Shown here: piece after piece, positions 23,743-32,740 of the stretch
Numbering within the stretch: position 1 is the first letter of the stretch
How the letters are laid out: each line of letters begins with the position of its first letter
DNA from: SpSt-333 sp964371615
Lineage (GTDB): Bacteria; Bacteroidota; Ignavibacteria; UBA10030; UBA8401
Direction of reading: 5' to 3'
NCBI GenBank assembly: GCA_964371615.1
Contig: CAYJMS010000001.1
Location: forward strand, 868,001 to 932,000
DNA: 64,000 nucleotides
Notes under the pieces: model-generated
Database searches by the model: none
Told to the model about the DNA's origin: nothing
Seen by the model: only the letters and a program-made list of their open reading frames with translations
Position numbers and translations under genes: made by a program

Positions 23743-25887
23743 ATGAGAGCATTGAAATTCCTCTTTTTCTTTTTTCTGTTTTCTGCAACGACGTATGCAC
23801 AATCAAACGATGAGTGTTTAGCCTGCCATTCCGACAATACGCTGACGATGGAAAAAAGGGGAAAGACCGTCTCCCTTTTTGTTGATGAACAGCATCTCGG
23901 ATCTTCCTCACACAAAAAGTTTGCCTGTACTGCCTGTCATACCGGATTCGATCCGAACGAACTTCCGCATAAGGCAAAAATCTCCCCAGTGCAGTGTCAA
24001 ACTTGTCATACAAAGGATATTGCCAAACACGCGTTCCATCCAACCGTAGTGGATGAGGGGAGCGACAAGAGTTCGATGTGTAAGGACTGTCACGGCACCC
24101 ATGCCGTATCCCCAATGAAAGCGCCGGGCGCGAAATTCAGCAAATCACGGTTGGCGGAAGATTGCGGCCAATGTCATACCGATGTGCAGGAACATTTTGT
24201 GATGTCGTCACACGGAATGGCTCTGAAGGAAAAAGTCGCAAAAGCTCCGACCTGTCTCGATTGTCACTCAACACTCTATCCTTCCAATGGACGCGCAACC
24301 GATGAAGCGAAACGGAAACTGCAGCAGGAAAAAATGTGCATGTCCTGCCACGGCGAAAAATCGTCTACCTCCGGCGTTGTTTCGGAATTCATCCATGCAT
24401 ACGATCTGAGCGTGCATGCCAATGCCTTGAAAAACGGCAACGGCAATGCCGCCAATTGCGTGGATTGTCACAGCAGCCACGATATGCAGAAAGGCTCGCA
24501 TCCGGATTCGAAGGTCAACAAGAACAATATCCCTTCCACCTGCGCGCAATGCCATAGCAGTGAGGTAGAGACGTATCATTCCAGCATCCATGGCCAGGCG
24601 TTTGAAAAGGGGAACATCAACGCGCCGGTCTGCACCGACTGTCACGGTGAGCATAAGATCCTTGGAATAAAAGATCCCGATTCCCCCGTGTCGTCACTGC
24701 ATGTGGCGGAAGAGGTCTGTTCCCCCTGCCATTCGTCGGTGAAGATTTCCGAAAAGTTCGGCTTACCGACAGGAAAGGCAAAAACGTTCAACGATAGTTT
24801 CCACGGTCTGGCGGTGAAGTCGGGCAGTAAAGAAGCAGCCAATTGCGCCAGTTGTCACGGATATCATGACATCCTTCCGTCCAGTGACCCGCAGTCGAGG
24901 GTGAATAAGGAAAATCTCGCCGCCACCTGCGGAACGTGCCATCCGGGTGCGGGTAAGAATTTTGCCGTCGGCGCGGTACATGTCACCACCAAAGCCGACA
25001 GTGAAGACGAATTGATTTATTTCGTCTCCAATCTCTATATCATACTGATCGTCGTCACCATCGGCGGCATGACAGTGCATAATGTGCTGGATTTTATTCG
25101 GAAGTCGAAACGCCGTTTGCGCCACCGCCGGCACGGTTTCGATTATGAAGAGGATGAAATCGGTCATTCGTTGTATGTTCGGATGACACTGAGTGAACGT
25201 CTCCAGCATGGTACGTTGGCGCTGAGTTTCATCACACTGGTGTTAACCGGATTCATGCTTCGATATCCCGATGCATGGTGGGTGGTCAGCATTCGATCCT
25301 TGAGCGAATCGGTTTTTGAAATCAGAAGCCTTCTCCACCGTACTGCGGCGGTGATCATGATAGTGGCAGGACTCTATCATATCTATTATGTAGCGTTTGT
25401 TCCCCGCGGTAAACAACTGATTCGAGATCTTATGCCGAAGATTTCCGATTTGTACGATGCCTTCGGCGTCGCCAAATACAATCTTGGAATTTCAAAAGAA
25501 AAACCTCTGCTTGACCGGTTTAGCTACATTGAAAAAGCGGAGTATTGGGCTTTAATCTGGGGTACGATTGTGATGGGAATGACCGGTTTCATATTGTGGT
25601 TCGACGTCACCTTCATCAACATTATCGGCAAACAGTGGTGGGATGTTTCGCGAGTGGTCCACTATTACGAAGCATGGCTGGCTACATTGGCGATAATCGT
25701 CTGGCATTTCTATTTCATCATCTTCAATCCGGATGTCTATCCCATGAACCTCGCATGGCTCAAAGGCACCATTTCGGAAGAGGAGATGGCGGACGAACAT
25801 CCATTGGAATTACGGCGCATCAAAGAGGAAGAATTACGGAAGCTCGAAGAAGAAAAGAAGCGGCAGGAAGACAACGACGGAAAATAA
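23743..25887 (+). CDS. 13-heme cytochrome c fused to a cytochrome b membrane domain
   Basis: A 714-residue protein with a signal peptide (MRALKFLFFFFLFSATTYA, Q next). Thirteen CxxCH motifs (CLACH first, CGTCH last) fill residues 20-400; the C-terminal part has five hydrophobic segments (from about residue 425) with His residues such as LLHRTAAVIMIVAGLYHIYY typical of the cytochrome b561/formate dehydrogenase gamma fold. The protein could take electrons from membrane quinol through b hemes and pass them to the periplasmic c hemes without a separate subunit. The frame is open upstream of 23743 but the signal peptide fixes this start. It leads the cytochrome cluster; the next gene starts 42 bases downstream. 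Confidence 0.88.
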   Translation: MRALKFLFFFFLFSATTYAQSNDECLACHSDNTLTMEKRGKTVSLFVDEQHLGSSSHKKFACTACHTGFDPNELPHKAKISPVQCQTCHTKDIAKHAFHPTVVDEGSDKSSMCKDCHGTHAVSPMKAPGAKFSKSRLAEDCGQCHTDVQEHFVMSSHGMALKEKVAKAPTCLDCHSTLYPSNGRATDEAKRKLQQEKMCMSCHGEKSSTSGVVSEFIHAYDLSVHANALKNGNGNAANCVDCHSSHDMQKGSHPDSKVNKNNIPSTCAQCHSSEVETYHSSIHGQAFEKGNINAPVCTDCHGEHKILGIKDPDSPVSSLHVAEEVCSPCHSSVKISEKFGLPTGKAKTFNDSFHGLAVKSGSKEAANCASCHGYHDILPSSDPQSRVNKENLAATCGTCHPGAGKNFAVGAVHVTTKADSEDELIYFVSNLYIILIVVTIGGMTVHNVLDFIRKSKRRLRHRRHGFDYEEDEIGHSLYVRMTLSERLQHGTLALSFITLVLTGFMLRYPDAWWVVSIRSLSESVFEIRSLLHRTAAVIMIVAGLYHIYYVAFVPRGKQLIRDLMPKISDLYDAFGVAKYNLGISKEKPLLDRFSYIEKAEYWALIWGTIVMGMTGFILWFDVTFINIIGKQWWDVSRVVHYYEAWLATLAIIVWHFYFIIFNPDVYPMNLAWLKGTISEEEMADEHPLELRRIKEEELRKLEEEKKRQEDNDGK

Positions 25888-25929
25888 AAAGTATCCGGTT
25901 TCGATTCACCCTAACAAACAGGTGGTCAT

Positions 25930-27429
25930 ATGCATCTTCGAAAATTACTCCCATCCTCGTTCTTTAACATGACGAGCTTTGCCGGCGCAGCAATCGCCGG
26001 CATCAGCATCACCCTCATTGCGTTTTTCTTTGCGTTGGAACTCGCCTCCGGTCACTCGCAGGCATACATGGGCATCATCACATTCGTGATTCTTCCCGCA
26101 TTTTTTATCGGGGGTTTGCTGATCGTTGCGTACGGCATGCATGTGGAAAAGAAGCGCCGTGCCAAGTCAGGACTGGAAGAGGGCGAACTGCCGACGATCG
26201 ACTTTAACAATCCGGCACACCGCCAAAAATTCGCGGTCCTCACCGGCATTACATTCTTTGTGCTGCTTGTTTCAGCGTTCGGCAGTTTCCAGCTCTTTCA
26301 TTTTTCCGAGTCGGTTCAGTTTTGCGGAGAAGTGTGTCACGAAGTGATGAAACCCGAGTACACGGCATTCCTGCATTCACCGCATGCGCGGGTTACCTGC
26401 GCGGATTGTCATATCGGTGCCGGAGCGGATTGGTTTGTGCAATCGAAGATCTCCGGTGCGTATCAGGTATACTCGGTCGCCTTCAACAAATTTTCCCGGC
26501 CCATTCCGACTCCTGTCCATAATCTTCGTCCGGCACGCGGTACGTGCGAGCAATGTCACTGGCCGCAGCATTTTGCCGGCGATAAACTCGTGAAGAAGAC
26601 GTACTATATGCCCGACGAGGAAAACACGCCATGGAGTGTCTCGCTGGTGATGAAAACCGGCGGAGGCAACGTCCAGACGGGAACGTCCTCCGGCATCCAT
26701 TGGCATGTCAATCCGGCAAACGAAGTGACCTATGTCGCGATCGATTCGCAGCGTCAGGTGATCCCGATCGTATATATGAAACTGGCGGACGGAACGTTCG
26801 ATGAATTCGTCACAACCGACAGTTACGACGAATCGAAAGTACCGACCGGCGAGAAACGCACAATGGATTGTATCGATTGTCATAACAGACCGACGCATAT
26901 TTACCGTACGCCGGAAGAATCGATCAATTCGTTGATGTCGCAGGGATTGGTATCGCCGACGCTTCCGGCAATTCGCTCGATCGCCTCCGCTGCATTTACC
27001 GCGGATTATGCCACCGAACAGGAAGCGCTGCAGGGAATAGAGACCTCGATCAAAGAACGGTATACGAATTTTTATCCCGACATCGCGCAAGCGCGCGCCG
27101 CCGATATCGACAATGCGGTAACACATCTGCAAAAGGTGTTCTCCCGGACGATCTTTCCGGAAATGAAAGTAAGTTGGAAACATTATCCGAACAATGTCGG
27201 ACATTATGCCTACGCCGGGTGTTTTCGCTGTCACGATGGAAAACATATTTCACAAAAAACGGGAAGTGTGATCTCAAAGGATTGCAACAGCTGTCACGTG
27301 ATTCTGTCGCAGGGACCGGATGACAAAATCGCATCGCTTTCGCCGAAAGGCGAGGAGTTCAAACACCCGGTCGACATCGGCGAATCGTGGAAAGAGATGA
27401 ATTGCAGTGACTGCCATAACGGACAATGA
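25930..27429 (+). CDS. NapC/NirT-like multiheme cytochrome c
   Basis: A 499-residue membrane-anchored cytochrome. Two or three hydrophobic segments lie in the first 125 residues (FAGAAIAGISITLIAFFF; FVILPAFFIGGLLIVAYG; FFVLLVSAFGSFQLF). The heme region starts with CGEVCHEVM, a CX3CH site in place of CxxCH with a following Met as in NrfH-type heme 1, then CADCH, CEQCH, CIDCH, CFRCH, CNSCH and CSDCH: seven sites. Such proteins oxidise quinol and hand electrons to periplasmic cytochromes, so it is the likely second inner-membrane entry point of the conduit. A GGTGG box lies 6 bases before the ATG. Confidence 0.85.
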   Translation: MHLRKLLPSSFFNMTSFAGAAIAGISITLIAFFFALELASGHSQAYMGIITFVILPAFFIGGLLIVAYGMHVEKKRRAKSGLEEGELPTIDFNNPAHRQKFAVLTGITFFVLLVSAFGSFQLFHFSESVQFCGEVCHEVMKPEYTAFLHSPHARVTCADCHIGAGADWFVQSKISGAYQVYSVAFNKFSRPIPTPVHNLRPARGTCEQCHWPQHFAGDKLVKKTYYMPDEENTPWSVSLVMKTGGGNVQTGTSSGIHWHVNPANEVTYVAIDSQRQVIPIVYMKLADGTFDEFVTTDSYDESKVPTGEKRTMDCIDCHNRPTHIYRTPEESINSLMSQGLVSPTLPAIRSIASAAFTADYATEQEALQGIETSIKERYTNFYPDIAQARAADIDNAVTHLQKVFSRTIFPEMKVSWKHYPNNVGHYAYAGCFRCHDGKHISQKTGSVISKDCNSCHVILSQGPDDKIASLSPKGEEFKHPVDIGESWKEMNCSDCHNGQ

Positions 27430-27609
27430 TGTCCCATTGCTTCTTACGAATGCAAACGGGTTTACCGTTGTTTTCTCAAACGTAGGAAGCGCATAGCGTT
27501 AATGATGCAAATTTCAACGTTTTTATGTAGGGAAATTCGGCACATAGTTTGCCTTTATATTCACAGTTTCGCTATTTTCTCCTCACAAATTACTTCAAAG
27601 GAGACAACC

Positions 27610-28125
27610 ATGAAAAAATACCTTTTCCTTTTATTGGTGTTCGTATTCACACTGCCGTTAATGGCGCAAAATAAATTTGTCGGTGTTAAGGGATGTGCAT
27701 GCCACAATCTTCCGAAGCAGGGAAAGCAAGTGGAAGTCTGGAAGAAATCGAAACACGCGGGTGCCTTCAATACGCTGAAATCGGAAGAAGCAAAAAAATA
27801 CATGGCTGCCAAAGGATTGAAAGGCGCAGCGACGGAAGCAAAAGAATGTCTCGATTGCCATACAACGGGTTACGGTGAAACGGCGGAGAAGACATTTGCG
27901 GCGGCCGACGGTGTGCAGTGCGAAGCATGTCATGGTGCAGCATCGGGATACAAGAACATCCATAACAAACCCGAGAAAAAGGAAAAGGCAGTTGCTGCCG
28001 GTATGATTTTGGATGGCGGCGAAAAACTTTGCCTCTCATGTCATGTCTCCAAAATGCACGACGTGAAGAAGTTTGACTTTAAGAAAATGATGGAAGAAAT
28101 TAAACATCCGATGCCGAAAGGCTGA
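27610..28125 (+). CDS. Small periplasmic tetraheme cytochrome (c554-like)
   Basis: A 171-residue exported protein (signal MKKYLFLLLVFVFTLPLMA, Q next) that starts after AAGGAG. Conventional CxxCH sites are CLDCH, CEACH and CLSCH. The first site, where the family normally has CxxCH (GVKxCxxCH), reads GCACH: only one residue lies between the Cys residues. The conserved WKKSKHAGAF following it supports the family assignment. It could shuttle electrons between the inner-membrane and outer-membrane cytochromes. A frame open further upstream is ignored because the signal peptide fixes the start. The porin gene starts two bases after it. Confidence 0.82.
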   Translation: MKKYLFLLLVFVFTLPLMAQNKFVGVKGCACHNLPKQGKQVEVWKKSKHAGAFNTLKSEEAKKYMAAKGLKGAATEAKECLDCHTTGYGETAEKTFAAADGVQCEACHGAASGYKNIHNKPEKKEKAVAAGMILDGGEKLCLSCHVSKMHDVKKFDFKKMMEEIKHPMPKG

Positions 28126-28127
28126 TC

Positions 28128-29405
28128 ATGATACGGAATATTTTCATACTGCTCGCACTGCTCTCCGTTACCGCAACAGCCCAGTTGTTCAACGGCCGGT
28201 TGACGACATCGTTCTACGGATTTCAGGGACGCGATGCAGCGCTGTCGCAGCAAAACTATCTCCGGGCATATGAAAATATTTATTTGAATGCAGCAAGCGA
28301 TGATATAACGTTTACGATGAATGCAATGGTGAGCAACGATTTTGGAACCGCCATTGCATCCGATCCGGAATTACGAGTCTCCTCCTTATTGGTGAAGGTG
28401 AGAAACATTGGCGGTTCGGCAGATCTCTCTGTCGGCCGCCAATTTATTTTTGCCGGTGCCGGATATGGATTGATCGACGGTACGATGGGCACGATGCGGC
28501 TGTTCGATAATATGGTGAACATTACCGCCTACGGCGGAACGAATGTCATTCATTCCCGCGACATCAAGTCGCAATGGATCGGCGACAATGGTATGTTCGG
28601 CGGACAGATCACCGTAGCACCGGTTGAGCATGGAGCATTCGGGATCAGCTACATGAATAAACGGAGAGTGCGTGCGCCGTACAATGCCGTTCGCGCAGAC
28701 TCACTCTTTAATCCGTATATAATTGTCGTCAATAGCCTGCCGCTCGAAGAAGAACTGGCGTCGGTCGATGCGGAATATGAAATTGCCAAGCGTGTAATAC
28801 TTCAGGCAAAGACGGATTTCGATCTCGGGCATTTTGAACTATCGCGCATCCAGGTGTTTACCAGAGTGCTTGCCACCGATAACCTCAGCGCCACGCTGGA
28901 ATATATTTTCCGCGAACCGCGGGTGTCGTACAATTCAATCTTCTCTGTCTTCAATACCAATAGCACCAAAGAGGTTGAAGGAGGATTGGAATATCGTCCC
29001 TCTGCACGTACATCGTTTTTCGCCCGCTTCGCGAATGTTGAATATGTCGACGAAAACAGCCAGCGGTTTGCCGTCGGTGGAACCTATGAATTTATCAGCG
29101 CTACCTACACACAGAATCTCGGCTATGCCGGTGAACTGAACGGCGTTTCTCTCTATGCCGTCTATCCGATGATGGACAGGGTCGTCACCCCGACGCTTGG
29201 ATTCGGGTATGCATCGTATAAACATTCCAAAGACGATCCGGCAGGTACAGTCGTGAATGCGACAGTCGGTGCGGTGTATCGTCCCATGAAAACATTGTCA
29301 TCCGATATTCAGGTGCAATGGATGAACAATCCGCAATTTAACAGTGATATGCGAATATTTCTGAAAGTCACCTATTGGTTCAACGAACGGATGAATTGGT
29401 TCTAA
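28128..29405 (+). CDS. Outer-membrane beta-barrel of the cytochrome conduit
   Basis: A 425-residue protein with a signal peptide (MIRNIFILLALLSVTATA, then Gln), alternating beta-strand-like sequence throughout and a C-terminal aromatic residue (MNWF), all features of an outer-membrane barrel. It contains no heme motif. Located between a periplasmic and a 14-heme cytochrome gene, it is most simply the porin of a porin-cytochrome complex like MtrB in role, though no sequence similarity to MtrB is claimed. The stop overlaps the next start codon by one base (TAATG), so the two are translated together. Confidence 0.75.
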   Translation: MIRNIFILLALLSVTATAQLFNGRLTTSFYGFQGRDAALSQQNYLRAYENIYLNAASDDITFTMNAMVSNDFGTAIASDPELRVSSLLVKVRNIGGSADLSVGRQFIFAGAGYGLIDGTMGTMRLFDNMVNITAYGGTNVIHSRDIKSQWIGDNGMFGGQITVAPVEHGAFGISYMNKRRVRAPYNAVRADSLFNPYIIVVNSLPLEEELASVDAEYEIAKRVILQAKTDFDLGHFELSRIQVFTRVLATDNLSATLEYIFREPRVSYNSIFSVFNTNSTKEVEGGLEYRPSARTSFFARFANVEYVDENSQRFAVGGTYEFISATYTQNLGYAGELNGVSLYAVYPMMDRVVTPTLGFGYASYKHSKDDPAGTVVNATVGAVYRPMKTLSSDIQVQWMNNPQFNSDMRIFLKVTYWFNERMNWF

Positions 29406-30607
29406 TGAAAAAGAATCTCTCTATAGCGGCAGTCATCGTGGTTGTAGCCGGACTTGTTCTGTTCGGACGCGGCAGTGTCATTGCCGGCGAAGAAGGACAG
29501 ATCGACAAGACGCAGATCATTAAATTCTCCCACGCAAAACACGCGGAAGCCGGTGCTGAATGCATACAGTGCCACAAGGCGGATGAAAGTGTTTTGTCGT
29601 CGGACAGAATGCTCCCGACCCATACGGAATGCCAGTCGTGCCACGAACAGGAAGTGAACGAAACGTGTAATTTCTGCCACACCGGCGATGATAATATGCA
29701 GGCGCTGCCGAATCCGGTTCGTGAAATCCTTTTCAGCCATAAACAGCATATCACGGAACAGGGAATGCAGTGCGAAACCTGCCATCAGAATTTGGACAAG
29801 GCAGAATTTGCGACCCATGAAAATCTCCCGTCGATGGCAACCTGCAACACCTGCCATAACGACGTGAAGGCGAGCAACCAGTGCGAAGCATGTCATACGA
29901 ATCTGTCTACGCTGCGCCCCGCTTCGCACATGGTTGCGAATTTTGCAAAGGAACATTCCCGCATCATGAATCTCAGGACGTACGAAGCGAATTGCCAGGG
30001 ATGCCATACAGAACAATCGTGCGCCGAATGTCATGACGGAACGAATTTGACTGAACTTGCTCCCGGGGTTGCCGCAGGACTTCTTTCGCCGCGCAAATAC
30101 GGTAACGACAAAGCGCAGGCATTGGCGGGTCAGGCGGTCCACAACATGAATTTTAGATTCACCCATGGTATCGAATCAAAAGGAAAGGCAGCCGATTGCC
30201 AGACCTGCCATCGCAGCCAGGAATTCTGCAGCGATTGTCATATGAACGGCAGCGTTGCACTCGGCGGCGTTGTGCCGACCAGTCACGAAGCTCCCGGATT
30301 CACCAGAATCGGTGTGGGCAGCGGCGGCGGATCGCATGCGACGCTGGCAAAACGGGATATTCAACAGTGTATGTCCTGTCATGATACCGAAGGCGGCGAT
30401 GCGAATTGCATTACCTGTCATATTGATTTTGACGGCATTAAAGGGACCAATCCCCGGACGCATGCCAACGGTTTCCTGCGTGATGTGGAAGGTGAATGGC
30501 ACGAAGAGATGAATGCAAATTGTTTTGTCTGTCATACTGATGCAAATGCCAAACCGGGCGGAACAGCCGGTCAGGGCTTCTGCGGATATTGTCACGGTGC
30601 GCAATGA
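29405..30607 (+). CDS. 14-heme cytochrome c
   Basis: A 400-residue exported protein (signal core IAAVIVVVAGLVLFG; cleaved about GSVIA). Fourteen CxxCH sites are counted from CIQCH to CGYCH, spaced about 20-40 residues, with several HAKH/HKQH His-rich segments of the c7-type. The start at 29405 overlaps the porin stop. The size and density fit an electron-transfer wire spanning the periplasm or inserted in the barrel. The stop overlaps the start of the next lipoprotein gene (ATGATG), so this is one operon. Confidence 0.88.
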   Translation: MKKNLSIAAVIVVVAGLVLFGRGSVIAGEEGQIDKTQIIKFSHAKHAEAGAECIQCHKADESVLSSDRMLPTHTECQSCHEQEVNETCNFCHTGDDNMQALPNPVREILFSHKQHITEQGMQCETCHQNLDKAEFATHENLPSMATCNTCHNDVKASNQCEACHTNLSTLRPASHMVANFAKEHSRIMNLRTYEANCQGCHTEQSCAECHDGTNLTELAPGVAAGLLSPRKYGNDKAQALAGQAVHNMNFRFTHGIESKGKAADCQTCHRSQEFCSDCHMNGSVALGGVVPTSHEAPGFTRIGVGSGGGSHATLAKRDIQQCMSCHDTEGGDANCITCHIDFDGIKGTNPRTHANGFLRDVEGEWHEEMNANCFVCHTDANAKPGGTAGQGFCGYCHGAQ

Positions 30608-31428
30608 TGAACAAATATCTCACATACGGTTTTTTCCTGCTCTGTGCGTCGGTAATCCTGATCGGCTGCAGTGAACTGAAAGAAGAAAAAGTCCCGACTC
30701 AATCGGTCATTTCAGTCCATGGCGAAGGCTTTACCAACCCTGCATCCGAAAATTTCCATGCCGTTTATATCCGTTCGAACAATTTCGATATCCAGACATG
30801 TAAGACCTGTCACGGACCGTCGTACAACGGAGGAACATCGGGTCAATCATGCACAACCTGTCACAGCAAACCGGGCGGCCCGGAAAATTGCACCGTTTGT
30901 CACGGCAGCGTCAACGCGGCGCCGCCGAAAGATCTTTCCGATAATAGTTCCCCGGCTTCCCGCAGCGTCGGTGCGCATCAAAAACATCTATTGGGCGGCA
31001 TTCTCGGCGCACCGGTCGCGTGCAAAGAGTGTCATACCGTTCCGGCTCAGTTGATTTCCGCCGGACATTTGGATGCATCACTGCACGCCGAAGTGAATTT
31101 TGACAGCACGTCAAAATTCTTTCGATCGAATGCACTCTATATGGCCGGTGCCGCAAATGCGACGTGCAACAATACGTATTGCCATGGAAATTTTAACGGC
31201 GGAAATCAAAATGTAACAATGACATGGAACGATACCAGTACCACAGCAACGGCGTGCGGAACCTGTCATGGTGATGTAACAAAATCGACATTGGCTGAAA
31301 AAGCGTTCCCGAAATCTGGTCATCCGGAGATCGGAACCAGTACCTGCGTACAGTGTCATGCTGCAGTAATCAACGCAAACATGGCCATCATCAATCCCTC
31401 CCGGCATATCAATGGCGGGATTGATTAA
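30604..31428 (+). CDS. Multiheme lipoprotein cytochrome (7 sites)
   Basis: A 274-residue protein with a lipobox at VILIGC (about residues 17-22). Heme motifs: CKTCH, CTTCH, CTVCH, CKECH, CGTCH and CVQCH, plus a CX4CH site (CNNTYCH), a motif seen in Geobacter-type CxxxxCH/CxxCH domain proteins. Start codons ATG at 30604 and 30607 are both possible. As a lipoprotein with hemes in the same operon as a barrel, it could sit on the outer surface as the terminal electron donor. A short inverted repeat TGACTTT/AAAGTCA lies after it at about 31437-31469. Confidence 0.85.
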   Translation: MMNKYLTYGFFLLCASVILIGCSELKEEKVPTQSVISVHGEGFTNPASENFHAVYIRSNNFDIQTCKTCHGPSYNGGTSGQSCTTCHSKPGGPENCTVCHGSVNAAPPKDLSDNSSPASRSVGAHQKHLLGGILGAPVACKECHTVPAQLISAGHLDASLHAEVNFDSTSKFFRSNALYMAGAANATCNNTYCHGNFNGGNQNVTMTWNDTSTTATACGTCHGDVTKSTLAEKAFPKSGHPEIGTSTCVQCHAAVINANMAIINPSRHINGGID

Positions 31429-31520
31429 TACAAGTGTGACTTTTCTCTCAACCAATAAGGCGGAAAGTCATGTATTCAACAACGAACAATCACTTCATCA
31501 ATGAAAGGAGCGTTAAGACA

Positions 31521-32606
31521 GTGAAACATATCCTTACTGTTCTGATCGCACTGATATTCTTAGCTCTACAAGCATGTGAAGGTCCTGCCGGACCTGCAGG
31601 TGCACAGGGTCCTTCAGGATCCAATGGCGCAAACGGCGTCGATGCGGGCTTTGTGTATTTCGAAGGTTTCAAAGATAGCTTGAAATGTGCATCGTGCCAC
31701 ACTCCGGATACCGACACAGTGTACTATAAAGCTGCTGCAAGTTTCCAATGGGCAAAATCCAAACATGCTATCGGCGGAACAGCATTCGAAAACAGGACGA
31801 CCTGTGCAGAATGCCATACCACCGAAGGTTATGTTCAGAAACAAACCGGTTTGGCAGTGACACAGGCGTTCAACTCCACACCTGTCGGCTGCTTCGCTTG
31901 CCACTCACCGCATAAGAATGGTGACTTCTCGCTTCGTACGGTTGCTCCGGTGACCCTCCTGTCGAATATCACCGGTGTTGCCGATGCATCATTCGACTAT
32001 GGAAATGGCAATCTCTGCGTATCGTGCCATCGTCCGCGCAGCACCTCAGTTAAATTGGATGTCGCAAAATTGGCGGATACGGATTCTCTGGTGATTCCCT
32101 CACGCTGGTATGGACACTATGGCGTACAGGGTCAGATGTTGATGGGTGAAGGCGGATTTGAATATACTGGTTACACTTATCCGAATTCGTTCCATACCAC
32201 TGCTACTGCTATCAAAGAAGACGGTTGCTCTTCCTGCCATATGGCAAATGCCGTCGGTGATTTCACAGGCGGTCACACTATGATGCTCGATTCCGAAGAA
32301 GAAGGTGAAAACGTTTCCGGTTGCAACGTGTCTGGTTGCCACAGCGGTCTGACTACATTGGATTACAACGGAAAGATGACAGAAGTTCATGCTAACATGG
32401 ATACTCTGAAATCGCTGTTAGTTGTTCGCGGTTGGATCGACACAGTAGCCAACACACCGAAAACAGGAAAAGTCATTAAACCAGCTCGTTTGGGCGGTGC
32501 AGTATGGAATTACTTCCTGGTAGAACATGATCTGAGTGCCGGCGTTCACAATACAAAATACGCTCTGGCATTGCTCCGCGCATCGATTACTGAATTGCGC
32601 AAATAA
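31521..32606 (+). CDS. Multiheme lipoprotein with collagen-like stalk
   Basis: A 361-residue protein with a lipobox (LALQAC) followed directly by a short collagen-like stretch, GPAGPAGAQGPSGSNGANG (six G-x-y units), then the heme domain: CASCH, CAECH, CFACH, CVSCH, CSSCH and a CX4CH site (CNVSGCH). GTG at 31521 after AGGAG (10-base spacing) is preferred to an ATG at 31470 because it puts the signal peptide at the N-terminus. The G-x-y stretch may be a spacer lifting the heme domain off the membrane. An intrinsic terminator follows, ending the cytochrome cluster. Confidence 0.8.
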   Translation: MKHILTVLIALIFLALQACEGPAGPAGAQGPSGSNGANGVDAGFVYFEGFKDSLKCASCHTPDTDTVYYKAAASFQWAKSKHAIGGTAFENRTTCAECHTTEGYVQKQTGLAVTQAFNSTPVGCFACHSPHKNGDFSLRTVAPVTLLSNITGVADASFDYGNGNLCVSCHRPRSTSVKLDVAKLADTDSLVIPSRWYGHYGVQGQMLMGEGGFEYTGYTYPNSFHTTATAIKEDGCSSCHMANAVGDFTGGHTMMLDSEEEGENVSGCNVSGCHSGLTTLDYNGKMTEVHANMDTLKSLLVVRGWIDTVANTPKTGKVIKPARLGGAVWNYFLVEHDLSAGVHNTKYALALLRASITELRK

Positions 32607-32657
32607 GATTCCCCCCTCCTAACATACAAAAACGAAAGCACTACCTCCTCATACCAA

Positions 32658-32687
32658 CCGACCCGCATCCGCGGGTCGGCCTTTTTT
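32658..32687 (+). terminator. Intrinsic terminator of the cytochrome cluster
   Basis: CCGACCCGC (32658-32666) and GCGGGTCGG (32671-32679) form a perfect 9-bp stem with loop ATCC, followed by CC and a seven-base T run. Confidence 0.85.
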
Positions 32688-32740
32688 TGTTTCCTTCCGA
32701 AGTTTTATTTATACTTGCATAATAATCAATTGCAGTCTCT

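Noticed and set aside
23720..30600. Long minus-strand and alternate-frame open frames in the cytochrome and envelope regions
   Set aside because: They are shadows of strongly coding frames, with compositions mirroring the real genes (for example 26377-27246 minus).
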